From positions 1,054,001 to 1,118,000 of the forward strand of contig NZ_CP108093.1 of the NCBI RefSeq assembly GCF_036188265.1: a stretch of 64,000 nucleotides of DNA. The letters run 5' to 3'. Of the stretch, positions 36,714-45,490 are shown in pieces. The stretch is from Streptomyces sp. NBC_00247 (GTDB lineage Bacteria > Actinomycetota > Actinomycetes > Streptomycetales > Streptomycetaceae). Position 1 is the stretch's first letter. Every line of letters begins with the position of its first letter. The position numbers and the translations under genes were made by a program. Under the pieces are notes generated by a model. It saw nothing but the letters and a program-made list of their open reading frames with translations, was not told where the DNA came from and ran no database searches.

Positions 36714-39049
36714 TGACCGCCCGGCTCAGCCTGTACGAGAAGGCCGAACACGAGCTGTACAAGCTCGACCGCTCGGTCAAAGGCAAGTTCTACGACTTCT
36801 GTCACCGCTTCCGGCAGAACCCCGACCATCCCGGTCTCGACCTCAAGCCCCTCAAAGGCGACGGACGGGTCTTCCGCGCCAAGATCGACCAGTCCTACCG
36901 TGCTCTCCTCGCCAAGGCCGGTGTGGACGAGCACGGCCAGGAGCGGTGGCTCGTCGTCGCGGTACGCCACCGCAAGCACGTCTACGAAGAGCTCTCCGTC
37001 GCGATCAACCGCGTCACCGGTGAGATCGAGTTCGTCGACCTGTCCGTCGTCGGGCAGAGCGTGCTGCAGCGCGCCGGCGTCACCCTCACCCCGGCCGACC
37101 CGACGCCCGAGGCCGAGCTCCAGCAGCCGGCGTCGGCCCCGGAGGTGCAGGAGCCGGTCGCGGTCGCCGCAGAGCCCGCCGCGCCGCTCCTCTCCGGGAT
37201 CACCGGCGAGGACCTGCGGTCGCTCGGTGTCGCCGTACAGCTCATCGACCTCGCCCTTGCCGTCACCGAGAGCCGCGAGCTCGACCAGTTGGTCTCCGGC
37301 GCCCCGCTCCTGACCAAGGACATCCTCTACGGCCTCGCCGCCGGGATGTCCGTCGACGAGGTCCGGCGCGAGATCACGGCCCCCGTCGAGGTCGACCTCG
37401 ACGACACCGAACATGACGACCTCGGTGCGGCACTGGCACGCACCACCGTCACCACCATCGACGACGACCTCCGCGACGTGCTGGAGGAAGGCGACTTCCG
37501 GGCCTGGAAGGTCTTCCTCCACCCCGCCCAGGCCAAGCTCGTCGAGCGCCGTTACAACGGTCCGGCCCGGGTCTCCGGCGGCCCCGGGACCGGCAAGACG
37601 ATCGTCGCCCTCCACCGGGTCAAGCACCTGGCCCAGCAGCTCCCTCCCGGCCACAACAAGCCCATCCTGCTCACCACCTTCACCACCAACCTCACCGTCG
37701 ACCTCCGTGCCCGTCTCTCCTCCCTCCTCGAACCCGAACTCGTCGCCCGCGTCGAAATCACCAACATCGACAAGCTCGCGGCCCGCGTCCTCAACGAGAA
37801 CGCACTCAGCGGTACCGGCAAGCAGCGCGTCTACGACAGCGTCGCGATCGGCATCCTCCAACGCCTGCTGTTCGAACTCGACGAGAAGCGCTGGGAGCCC
37901 GAGTTCCTCTACGAGGAGTGGGAACAGGTGGTCCTCGGCCAGTCGCTCGGCAACCGCAAGGCGTACTTCGACGCCCGCCGCGCAGGCCGCGGCCGGTCCG
38001 TCAGCCGCCCCGAGCGCGCCCAGATCTGGAAGATCCTCGAACAGTTCACCGCCCGCCTCGACAAGGAGAACCGCGAGACCTGGGGCCAGGCCGCGGAACG
38101 CGCGGCCCGCTTCGAGCGGGAACGCGCCGCCAAGGTCACGGCCAGGCAGGACCGTAAGAACGAGGTCGGCGGCAAGGACCTCATCCACCGCGACGACAGC
38201 TCCGGCATGCGCTACATCGCCCACCGCTACCAGCACGTCGTCGTCGACGAGGCCCAGGATCTGCGCCCCGCCCACTGGAAGATGCTCCGCGCGATGGTCG
38301 CCCCCGGCCCCGACGACATGTTCATCGCCGGCGACACCTACCAGCGCATCTACGACCAGCAGGTCACTCTCGGCACCGTCGGCGTCAACATCCGGGGCCG
38401 CTCCTCCCGCCTCACCCTCAGCTACCGCACCACCAAGGAGATCCTCGCCCGCGCGATGCGGGTCGTCGACGCCAAGGGCAACGCCCCCGCTTACGACGAT
38501 CTCGACGACGGCACCGACACCCTCGCCGGCTACCGTTCGGTCCTCCGCGGACCCGTCCCCGAACTCGTCCCCTGCGACACCTGGGACGACGAACTCACCC
38601 AACTCGCCACCACTCTCCACGCCTGGCGCCAGGAGCTCACCTCCGGCGACGGCGGCAACCACCCGCGTCGCGACCCCCGTGGCAACATCGCCGTCTGCGT
38701 CGCCGACCGCGACTCCGTCAACCAAGTCATGTACTACCTCGCCACCGAGGCCGGCATCACGGTGGCCGAACTCACCAAGGACGGCGTCAAGGGCGACGGC
38801 GAAGTCCATGTCGGCACCATGCACCGCTTCAAGGGCCTCGAATACCAGAAGCTCGCCATCGTCGGCGCCCGCGACGGTGTCATTCCCCGCAGCGCGGTCA
38901 TCGACCGCTACCGCGAATCCGACCCCCAGCGCTACGCCCGCGAGGAACGCAAGGCGCGCTCCCTCCTCTTCGTCGCCGCCACCCGCGCCCGTGACACCCT
39001 CCGCATCAGCTGGCACGGGGCACCGAGCCCCTATATTCCTCGATCGTGA
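36713..39049 (+). CDS. UvrD/Rep-like helicase with N-terminal RelE/ParE-like domain
   Basis: A 778-residue protein whose ATG overlaps the preceding TGA (TGATG). Residues 1-95 resemble a RelE/ParE toxin fold: KAEHELYKLDRSVKGKFYDF, then LDLKPLKGDGRVFRAKIDQSYRALL and VAVRHRKHVYEEL, the strand-strand-helix order of that family. The SF1 helicase core has Walker A GGPGTGKT (Lys295), VVDEAQDL (Asp512) with a GDTYQRIYD motif III, LTLSYRTTKEI (motif IV) and VGTMHRFKGLEY near the end. It is the last gene of the kinase-independent tight operon. A toxin-like domain tied to a nucleic-acid motor suggests an effector or a ribosome/RNA-binding module. Neither activity is proven; RelE-type catalytic residues are not confidently seen. 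Confidence 0.85.
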   Translation: MTARLSLYEKAEHELYKLDRSVKGKFYDFCHRFRQNPDHPGLDLKPLKGDGRVFRAKIDQSYRALLAKAGVDEHGQERWLVVAVRHRKHVYEELSVAINRVTGEIEFVDLSVVGQSVLQRAGVTLTPADPTPEAELQQPASAPEVQEPVAVAAEPAAPLLSGITGEDLRSLGVAVQLIDLALAVTESRELDQLVSGAPLLTKDILYGLAAGMSVDEVRREITAPVEVDLDDTEHDDLGAALARTTVTTIDDDLRDVLEEGDFRAWKVFLHPAQAKLVERRYNGPARVSGGPGTGKTIVALHRVKHLAQQLPPGHNKPILLTTFTTNLTVDLRARLSSLLEPELVARVEITNIDKLAARVLNENALSGTGKQRVYDSVAIGILQRLLFELDEKRWEPEFLYEEWEQVVLGQSLGNRKAYFDARRAGRGRSVSRPERAQIWKILEQFTARLDKENRETWGQAAERAARFERERAAKVTARQDRKNEVGGKDLIHRDDSSGMRYIAHRYQHVVVDEAQDLRPAHWKMLRAMVAPGPDDMFIAGDTYQRIYDQQVTLGTVGVNIRGRSSRLTLSYRTTKEILARAMRVVDAKGNAPAYDDLDDGTDTLAGYRSVLRGPVPELVPCDTWDDELTQLATTLHAWRQELTSGDGGNHPRRDPRGNIAVCVADRDSVNQVMYYLATEAGITVAELTKDGVKGDGEVHVGTMHRFKGLEYQKLAIVGARDGVIPRSAVIDRYRESDPQRYAREERKARSLLFVAATRARDTLRISWHGAPSPYIPRS

Positions 39050-39087
39050 AGGACGGAGGCATGCCCGACGGGCACCATCCGCCCGGG

Positions 39088-39119
39088 TCCGGACGTCGAG
39101 AACGACCTCGACGTCCGGA
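39088..39119. terminator. Bidirectional terminator hairpin
   Basis: A perfect 13-base inverted repeat (arms 39088-39100 and 39107-39119, six-base loop) lies between the convergent UvrD-like gene and the EACC1-like gene. Confidence 0.7.
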
Positions 39120-39232
39120 GTGCACCGGAACAGGGCGGAGATCCGCTCGGCGTGAGGCCGTCATCCGCATCCGGGTCGGCTCGTCTCCGTTCGCGCCTCG
39201 GGCACGCGCCGGCGGTCGTGTCGGCTTCGGGG

Positions 39233-39562
39233 TCAGTCGTCGTCCTCCGTCAGGGCGTCCTGGATCCGTCGGGCCACGGTGGCGACGTCCACCGTGCTGT
39301 CGGCGGGAATCTCGATGCTGACCTTCTCGCCCCTGGCCGTGATCTGGACGGTGATGCCGGTGCGCCTGCCGAAGGTGTGCTGGATGATCTCCGTGAGCCT
39401 GAGGAAGGTGTCCGGTCCCTGGAGGAGGCTGACGGTGGTCGTGGCCACGGTGACTCCGATCAGGGCGATCTCGGCGGCGGAGCCGCGAGTGCCGGGGCGG
39501 ATCGCCAGTCTCTGCCCCACCAGGGCGTCGGCGAGTTCGGACGGCATGGCTACGGCAATCAA
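39233..39562 (-). CDS. Small EACC1-like effector-associated component
   Basis: The 109-residue protein has a hydrophobic helix (AAEIALIGVTVATTTVSLL), an amphipathic helix (TFLRLTEIIQHTFGRR) and a strand pair (ITVQITARGEKVSIEIP), then a C-terminal helix with an acidic end. This matches the pattern of effector-associated constant component domains paired with CHAT and other effectors in actinomycetes. A TTG at 39562 has AAGGGA seven bases before it; an ATG at 39547 lacks a ribosome site, so the TTG is preferred. It lies 62 bases downstream of the CHAT gene on the same strand. Family assignment is by resemblance. Confidence 0.6.
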   Translation of the reverse strand: MIAVAMPSELADALVGQRLAIRPGTRGSAAEIALIGVTVATTTVSLLQGPDTFLRLTEIIQHTFGRRTGITVQITARGEKVSIEIPADSTVDVATVARRIQDALTEDDD

Positions 39563-39624
39563 GGGGAGTCCCTTTCGTTCGTTCCGGGGCGGCGGTGTGA
39601 CGTGGGTGGATCGCCGCAGGGGTG

Positions 39625-42066
39625 TCAGTACGCTTGGTAGGAGGCCCAGATGACGGGGTGCGGGTCACGGATGTCGTCGCCGGAGTCGGTGGTCCCCCGC
39701 AGGGAACAGATCTTCCATTCGTTGAGCATCCGCAGCTGAAGCCTCCTCAGCAGGTCCACGTGATCGTCCTGCGGCCGGGCGAGCATGTCCTCCACGATCA
39801 GGTCTTCGAACACCTCGGTGAACGACGTGTCGAGAAGGTCCACGGACGTGGCGATCACCTGGTCGGCACCCGACTGGATGGCGCCGGCCGCGAGCCCGAT
39901 GGCCTCGCCTCCGAGGGACGAGGCGGTTGAGCTGGAGCAGCACGACAGAACCACGCGTTCGGGCATGGGCAGGAAGGGTGTGCCGTCGTCGAGGCTGCCG
40001 AACAGTTCCCCCGAACTCAGGTGGTCGTCCCCGGCCAGTGGAAGGGCCGACCACGCCGGATCGGCGTCGTGCACCGCGTGCCCGCGGTAGAAGAACAGCC
40101 CCCGGGTCGACGGCCCGATCTGGTGGAGTGCCTGGAGCAGGGATTCCTTGGTGGCGGGCGCCGGGGACCCCGCCGCTTCCAGCAGGGTGGCCGCGCTCCG
40201 CACCACCGATTCCGAGGTCCGCTCGCGCAGCGTCCCGTCCGGGTTGTCGCATGCCAGAAGGAACGGTACGGGGGAAGAGTCCGGCCGGCTCCTCCGCGCC
40301 GAGCGCACGAGCTGAGTCGGAGCGGAGGTCCACATCCGCAGAGCGGCCCGTTCCACCAACCGCTCCTCACTTCCCGGGACCATCACGATCGGCCACGGCA
40401 CGCAGGCGAGTTCGCGCGCTGCCGAGATCGTCAGCCGCACCGGATCGGGCCCCGTCGCCGCGCTCAGTGCCGTGACCAGTGGCGGCGGCAGCAGATCGCC
40501 GATCGTGCGGGTGATGATCTGTTCTTCCGCCGACTTCCAGCTCTCCAGGTGCGTGTAGGGCTCGTAGTAGTCACCGGGGCCGCGCTTGCGGGGGAACAGG
40601 CTCCAGCTCTTCGGTTCGGCCGCCTGCGACTGCCCGGCCAAGCCCAGCAGTACCGGTTTGACACGGTCCCGCAGCCGTAGGTCCTCCGCGCCGTACCCGA
40701 TCGGCTCCGCGTCCTGGGCGGCGAACCAGAAGAGGAACCCGTTCTCGATGTGCGAGGACCAGAAGAAGCCTTCGGGCAGCGCCTCGTCCAGTGATCGAGG
40801 CACGAGTGCGTGTGCGCTCCCGGTGGGCAGCACGCTGCTGTAGTGAGGCATGAGAAGGGCCGCACCCTGAAAGGACACGGGTGAGGGGAATCGCAGGAAG
40901 GTGGCGCCGAAGGCGTCGTTGAGCGCGGTGAAGACGGCTCGGGAGACGAGTGGCCCGTCGCTCTCCGTCTCGTCGGCCGGCTCCGGTTCTGTGCTGATCC
41001 CGCTGTCCGCGAGCTTCTTGGTCTCCTCCTCGGTGTCGGCCTCGACGATCGTTCCGATCATGGACTGGAGGCGGCAGGACTCGATGAGTTCGGCCACCGC
41101 CCGGCCGTCTCCGAGGGCTGTCACCGCTGTCAGTGCCGCATACCTCGACGGGCTGAAGTTGGCCCAGAGGGAGGCGCGTTGTGCGTGCGAGCAGGCACGG
41201 TAACGCGGAGCGTCCAGCTTCGCCCAGGCGGCGAGGGCGAGATCGAGTCCTTCTTCGTGCCGGCCCATGGCCACCCAGATGGTCGCGGACCGCTGCTCCA
41301 GCTCCCCGACCAGCCAGGAGTCGGCTCCTTCCGCTGCCAGCCGCGCGTTCGCCGAGGTCAGAAGCCCGAGCGCGCGTTCCGGCTGAGCGTCCTCGGCAAG
41401 GCGCTCCGCGAGACAGGAGACCAGGTAGGTATAGGTGATGATGCCGAGTTTGCGCACCTGCTCGATCCCGGCGACCTCATCCGCGCCCACGCCCGGCGTC
41501 TCGTCCAGCACCCGTGCGGCGATCCGGTGGAAGACGGCGGAAGCTCCGTGACTCGCTCCCTCGATCACCTTCAGATGCGTGAGCGCGCCGTCCCGGTCCC
41601 CCGCCTTCATGGCGAGGACGACCATCTGGCAGAAGGTGCGGCGCGCATGACGCGCGGTACGCCAGTGGAGCGCGGCCCCTGCGAAGCACTCCTCCGCGGT
41701 GGCCCAGTCGGCGAACCGCACGTATTCGCGCCCCAGCAGTTCGTGGAGGGTCGCCAGATGCCGGTCGGGAACGAGGTCGGGCCGAGGAGGCTGTTCGGTG
41801 CTGCGGATCAGTATCGACAGCACGTAGGAGAGTCCCGCGTTGCCCGAGTCCTCGGCGTCGGCTTTCACCACCCCGCCGAGGAACCCGTCAAGTTCCACGA
41901 GGTCACTGCGGAGCGCCTGTGGCAGGTCCGTACCACGTTCCAGAGCGGCGTCGACGAGTGCCGCGATCCGTCTGATGCCGGGAGTCGCCCCTCGGTCCGC
42001 TCGCAGCCGACGCCGCCCGAGGCGTCCCGCGACGACGAGCAGACGGGCGTACGCCGCTGACCTCAT
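39625..42066 (-). CDS. CHAT-domain caspase-like protease with helical repeat N-terminus
   Basis: The 813-residue protein has a TPR-like helical N-terminal 430 residues (pairs such as YVRFADWATAEECFAGAALHW and AGDRDGALTHLKVIEGA). A C-terminal CHAT peptidase domain carries catalytic His663 in FFYRGHAVHD and Cys709/Cys710 in VVLSCCSSSTAS, then GGEAIGLAAGAIQSGADQVI. The spacing of 46 residues between His and Cys is normal for the caspase/CHAT clan. It is cytosolic with no signal or membrane helix. With the EACC1-like gene it forms a two-gene minus-strand unit convergent with the helicase operon. CHAT proteases often act as death effectors switched on by partner sensors in bacterial conflict systems; the trigger here is unknown. 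Confidence 0.83.
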   Translation of the reverse strand: MRSAAYARLLVVAGRLGRRRLRADRGATPGIRRIAALVDAALERGTDLPQALRSDLVELDGFLGGVVKADAEDSGNAGLSYVLSILIRSTEQPPRPDLVPDRHLATLHELLGREYVRFADWATAEECFAGAALHWRTARHARRTFCQMVVLAMKAGDRDGALTHLKVIEGASHGASAVFHRIAARVLDETPGVGADEVAGIEQVRKLGIITYTYLVSCLAERLAEDAQPERALGLLTSANARLAAEGADSWLVGELEQRSATIWVAMGRHEEGLDLALAAWAKLDAPRYRACSHAQRASLWANFSPSRYAALTAVTALGDGRAVAELIESCRLQSMIGTIVEADTEEETKKLADSGISTEPEPADETESDGPLVSRAVFTALNDAFGATFLRFPSPVSFQGAALLMPHYSSVLPTGSAHALVPRSLDEALPEGFFWSSHIENGFLFWFAAQDAEPIGYGAEDLRLRDRVKPVLLGLAGQSQAAEPKSWSLFPRKRGPGDYYEPYTHLESWKSAEEQIITRTIGDLLPPPLVTALSAATGPDPVRLTISAARELACVPWPIVMVPGSEERLVERAALRMWTSAPTQLVRSARRSRPDSSPVPFLLACDNPDGTLRERTSESVVRSAATLLEAAGSPAPATKESLLQALHQIGPSTRGLFFYRGHAVHDADPAWSALPLAGDDHLSSGELFGSLDDGTPFLPMPERVVLSCCSSSTASSLGGEAIGLAAGAIQSGADQVIATSVDLLDTSFTEVFEDLIVEDMLARPQDDHVDLLRRLQLRMLNEWKICSLRGTTDSGDDIRDPHPVIWASYQAY

Positions 42067-42322
42067 GCATCCCCCGAAGTCCCCGCTTCCCCTTACGCCA
42101 CCGGGAGATTCCGGGTGTGGAACGTCCGAGGTGCGGCAATGGAGCAGTTACCGAAATCATGCCGTCCCGCGGTGGCCGAGGAGGCCGGAATGCGAGAAGT
42201 GCCGGATTGAACCGGGCATCACCGGTCCTCGACTGACCGCGAAGTCGGCCTCGAAGCAGTCGAGTTGTCCTCCGGATCGGATGCGGCCCCACCCGCGAGG
42301 CCCCCACCCGAGCGTGGGCGGC

Positions 42323-43405
42323 CTACTGGAAGCTGAGCCGGTGCGGGTGGGCCGGATCGACCGGGCAGGTGTGTACGCGCATCAGGCCGCGGCCGAGGTA
42401 GACACCGACCGGGTCGATGACGCGTGGGTCGCTGTGGGCGTCCTGGTCTTCGTGCGGCAGCCAGCTGCGTGAGGCGCCGTCGCACTCCCACTTGTCCACG
42501 GTGAGCAGGGGCGGCATCGCCGCTCCGCACACCGGGCAGTCGACCGGGGCAGGCTCGGTCAGGTGCCAGGAGGCGAAGCCCCGGACCTTCCAACCGGGTG
42601 CGATCGACAGGTCGCTCATGTAGTCGGGCCCGTCCGGCTCTTCGGCCCCGGCGGCGGCCATCGCCGCCTCGTACTCCTCGTACGTGGCGTGACTCGCCGA
42701 CGAGAAGGAGGAGCCGTCGGTGTCCTCCCGCGCGTCCTCGGCGAGTTCTTCCTCCCACGCGGAGACCTCTTCCTGGAGCTCCTCGTCCAGCAGCCCGAAG
42801 TACTCGTGTTCGAGGACCTGTTCGGGGTGTACGGCACACGTGGTCGGCACGCATTCCGGACGCCCGACCACCGTCGGCTCGGGCTGCGGCGAGAGCACGG
42901 CGGCGACCTCGGCCGAACGCCGCCATCTGAGCACGACGTCGATCGTGCGGCCGGCCCCGTGCACCTCGAAGGGGCACCAGAAGACCTGCAACAAGTCGTG
43001 GCCTCCGGGCCCCACGAGATCCGGGACGTCCTCGGCGAAGAGCTGGGCCACGGCGAGCATCGGCAGGGGGGCGTCGTCGCGCAGGTCCGGGGCGTGGGCG
43101 CCCCGGGTCATGCCGTCGAGCAGCCGCCGCTCCTCCTCGGTGTGGTCGCGTCCCCGCGCGTCCTCCACGATCCGGCGTCGCAATCGCACGTCGGAGAGCA
43201 GGTGACCGGTGCCTTTCGGGTGTGCGGTCGTGCACACGGGCCACGGTTCGTCGGCCGGCCACAGCATGGGGCCCGCCACGGAGCTTTCCCGCACCGTCGG
43301 CGTGCCGTGACGGGGATGCAGCCTGGTGGCGGTGCGCCGGTGGTCCGCGAGAGCGGGGAAGGCCGCCTCCACGTCGAGGGGGCGCTGGGGTGTGGTGCGG
43401 GACAT
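42323..43405 (-). CDS. DUF1963/YwqG-like protein
   Basis: The 360-residue protein has the DUF1963-like order: SSVAGPMLWPADEPWPVC near residue 40, PLPMLAVAQLFAEDVP in the middle, then GGHDLLQVFWCPF. It ends with a zinc-ribbon-like CPVCGAAMPP and a C-terminal CPVDPAHPH. The frame is open to 43612, but the ATG at 43405 has GGAG eight bases before it and begins at the usual homology. Function of this family is unknown; the YwqG group is associated with toxin-immunity and polymorphic toxin loci in some bacteria. No toxin gene is seen next to it here. Confidence 0.62.
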   Translation of the reverse strand: MSRTTPQRPLDVEAAFPALADHRRTATRLHPRHGTPTVRESSVAGPMLWPADEPWPVCTTAHPKGTGHLLSDVRLRRRIVEDARGRDHTEEERRLLDGMTRGAHAPDLRDDAPLPMLAVAQLFAEDVPDLVGPGGHDLLQVFWCPFEVHGAGRTIDVVLRWRRSAEVAAVLSPQPEPTVVGRPECVPTTCAVHPEQVLEHEYFGLLDEELQEEVSAWEEELAEDAREDTDGSSFSSASHATYEEYEAAMAAAGAEEPDGPDYMSDLSIAPGWKVRGFASWHLTEPAPVDCPVCGAAMPPLLTVDKWECDGASRSWLPHEDQDAHSDPRVIDPVGVYLGRGLMRVHTCPVDPAHPHRLSFQ

Positions 43406-43596
43406 GAGCGCGCTCTCCAGGTGTCGGGGTGCGGTGGCGAGGCGGGCCGGAGGCGCCGGGGCCGCCCGCTCGCGCAGGCATCCGAAGTACACCATCAGCC
43501 CCCGCCCAGCCTCCCTCCGGGCTGCCGGTCCGGTACGACCGTTACCGCCCAGCCAGAGGGCGGAACGACCATTCTTCCTCGCGCTAACCTGGGCAT

Positions 43597-44181
43597 ATGA
43601 ACCCGAACGCAAAAGGACGAGGCCCGTCGGAAGCGAGAGCGCGGCTGCTCGACACCGCGACCAGAATTTTCTACACGGAGGGAATCCACTCCGTCGGCAT
43701 CGACCGGATCGTGACAGAGGCGCAGGTCACCCGCGCCACGCTGTACCGGCATTTCACGGGCAAGGAAGACCTCGTCCTCGCGTACCTCGACCAGGCCGAC
43801 CGGGAACTCCGGGCGTACGCCGATGCCGCCCAGGCGGCCGAGCAGGCGCCGGCGGACAAGATCCGCGCCGTCTGCCGGACCATAACCGCGGGCATCGTGT
43901 CCCCGGGATTCCGGGGGTGCGCCTTCCTCAACGCGGCGGCCGAGTACCCCGATGCCGACCACCCGGTCCACCGGGCTGTCCTGTCCCACCGCCAGTGGTT
44001 CCTGGACACCGTCACGGGGCTGCTGGCCGAGACCGGCGACCCGGCCGCCGAGCCCGCCGGCCGCCATCTCGTCATGCTCCGGGACGGCGCGATGGCCTCC
44101 GGCTGCCTGACCGACCCCGCGTCGGTCTCCGAAACCTTCCTGCGAGGCGTCGAGGGACTCCTCCGAGCCCTCTCCACCTGA
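43597..44181 (+). CDS. TetR-family transcriptional regulator
   Basis: A 194-residue TetR. The N-terminal helix-turn-helix is complete (LLDTATRIFYTEGIHSVGIDRIVTEA, then VTRATLYRHFTGKEDLVLAYL). The C-terminal helical domain includes FRGCAFLNAAAEYPDADHPVH, typical of the TetR group controlling NAD(P)H-dependent oxidoreductases and efflux genes. The start at 43597 lies 191 bases from the divergent DUF1963-like gene. The next plus-strand gene is missing; downstream is a decayed alpha/beta-hydrolase on the other strand, so its original target may be lost or may be the nearby membrane protein. Confidence 0.9.
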   Translation: MNPNAKGRGPSEARARLLDTATRIFYTEGIHSVGIDRIVTEAQVTRATLYRHFTGKEDLVLAYLDQADRELRAYADAAQAAEQAPADKIRAVCRTITAGIVSPGFRGCAFLNAAAEYPDADHPVHRAVLSHRQWFLDTVTGLLAETGDPAAEPAGRHLVMLRDGAMASGCLTDPASVSETFLRGVEGLLRALST

Positions 44182-44250
44182 CGGGCCGGGGGGCGACCGG
44201 CCGCCGGTCACACCGTGTCCGTTCCGCTCTTCGCCCCGCGCCGGTTCGCC

Positions 44251-44322
44251 GCTCCCGGCACCGTGGGCTCCCGGCACCGTTGGCTCCCGGCACGGTGGCT
44301 CCCGGCACCTCGGCTCCCGGTC
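44251..44322. repeat. Minisatellite, about five 15-16-base units
   Basis: Units beginning GCTCCCGGCAC start at 44251, 44267, 44283, 44298 and 44313, with single-base differences between copies. It lies just downstream of the decayed alpha/beta-hydrolase on the minus strand. Confidence 0.85.
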
Positions 44323-44429
44323 GGCGCCGGCCGTGACGAGCCGGCACGGCCGGTCCACGCCGTAGGCCCGAACGCGGTGGCCCCCGCCGGGGTCGGACAC
44401 CGCCCCGGCGTTCGCGGGCCGCTGCGCCC

Positions 44430-44618
44430 CGCCGGATTCGCGGCCGTGGTCCGGTCGACATCACCGGCGACGTACACCAGGGCCTCGAACTCGGGGGCAG
44501 CAGCCGCCGCGTGGGTGATCACGGCGCCGCCGCGGGAATGGCCGACCGGCACTCCGGGGCCGTCGACGGTGGCCGGGCAGCTGGAGAGGTGGGCCGTGAC
44601 GACGCGGGATACGGATGC
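44430..44618 (-). pseudogene. Alpha/beta-hydrolase fragment
   Basis: Minus-strand reading gives TVDGPGVPVGHSRGGAVITH followed by a region ending EALVYVAGDV. This is the nucleophile-elbow part (GHSRGG) of small alpha/beta-hydrolases of the kind common in Streptomyces. The upstream half, including the oxyanion strand, and the C-terminal catalytic His are absent, and the reading frame dissolves into the repeat array. It is a gene remnant, not a functional enzyme. Confidence 0.7.
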
Positions 44619-44772
44619 GCACGGGTGTGGCCCTTTCGGCGGTCGGAGTCGGCGGAGCGGCGGCGGGTCGGCAGGGCAGCGGGTCGGCCGGGTCTCCGGC
44701 AGGCGGAGGGTCCGGCCTCACGGTACGAGCGCGACCCGTACGACGTCGTGGAAGGGGACGTGGACGCCCACG

Positions 44773-45333
44773 TCAGTCCTCCTTGGCCTTGCGGCCCAGG
44801 CGCAGGGCCGAGACGAGGAAGAAGACGCCGCCCGGGACGGCGTAGCCGATCGCGTTGGTGAGCGCGGGGTCGTCCGCGCCGGCGGATGCGACGAAGGACG
44901 CCCCGGCCAGGGCCGAGACGGCTCCGCTGAGGATCATCGGCCACTGGCCACCCAGCGTGCGTCGGGGCACGGCGACGATCAGCTGGACCAGCCCGGACAC
45001 GATCGCCCAGGCTCCCCACACGCCCAGTACGGCCGGAATGCCGGATGCGCAGGCGACGGCCACACCGACGGCCGCGACGAGGCTGACCGCCATGTTCACG
45101 TAGAGCGGTACCGGCGATCCCGTGGTGCGCGACGACCTCGCGTCGACCACGGCGGCACCCACGTCGAACAACGGGTACAGCACCAGCAGCACGGCCCCCA
45201 CCGGAGTGATCTCGTCCGCCGTCGTGAACATCACGAGCGCCCAGACGATGGCGAACACGAACCGGACGAGGTAGAGCCGCCGCAGGACGGAAGCCGTCCC
45301 GGCGATGGCGGACGGAGCAGCAATGGCACTCAT
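44773..45333 (-). CDS. Small polytopic membrane protein, DUF308-like
   Basis: The 186-residue protein has about six hydrophobic segments (for example FVFAIVWALVMFTT, VGAVLLVLYPLFDVGAAVV, VSLVAAVGVAVACASG, VLGVWGAWAIVSGLVQLIV) and a short charged C-terminus (RLGRKAKED). The periodic pattern and length resemble DUF308/HdeD-type proteins, but no conserved signature was certain. It lies downstream of a promoter flanked by two identical operator-like repeats (45427-45490), so its expression is likely tightly controlled. Function unknown. Confidence 0.75.
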   Translation of the reverse strand: MSAIAAPSAIAGTASVLRRLYLVRFVFAIVWALVMFTTADEITPVGAVLLVLYPLFDVGAAVVDARSSRTTGSPVPLYVNMAVSLVAAVGVAVACASGIPAVLGVWGAWAIVSGLVQLIVAVPRRTLGGQWPMILSGAVSALAGASFVASAGADDPALTNAIGYAVPGGVFFLVSALRLGRKAKED

Positions 45334-45426
45334 GGTGATCCCTCTTCAGCTTTCGGTGGACGCGCACAGGAGAGAACGGTTCGCTCGACGCCGGACGGCG
45401 CCCCGGAACACCGGAGACCACCGACG

Positions 45427-45490
45427 AGACCGAACGTTCTGCCTCATTAGAGCGGCAAGGGCTCTGCGCCCTGTCAAGACCGAACGTTCT
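45427..45490 (-). promoter_or_regulatory. Promoter bracketed by two identical operator repeats
   Basis: The 14-base agaccgaacgttct occurs at 45427-45440 and 45477-45490, 50 bases apart, each with a GAACGTTC palindromic core. On the minus strand a TTGACA (45472-45477) abuts the upstream copy and TCTAAT (45446-45451) precedes the downstream copy by 5 bases. The spacer is 20 bases, longer than ideal. This reads toward the membrane protein gene, with the second copy near the start point. It looks like a site for a dimeric repressor such as a TetR protein. Confidence 0.65.

Noticed and set aside
36479..39016. 845-codon minus-strand frame antisense to the UvrD-like gene
   Set aside because: Val/Glu/Gly/Asp-rich mirror frame with no fold signature.
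19624..39049. Pgl or BREX system
   Set aside because: There is a kinase and a PglX-like methylase, but no PglZ alkaline-phosphatase-like protein or BrxC/PglY ATPase; the SNF2 and DUF1998 helicases fit DISARM-like loci better.
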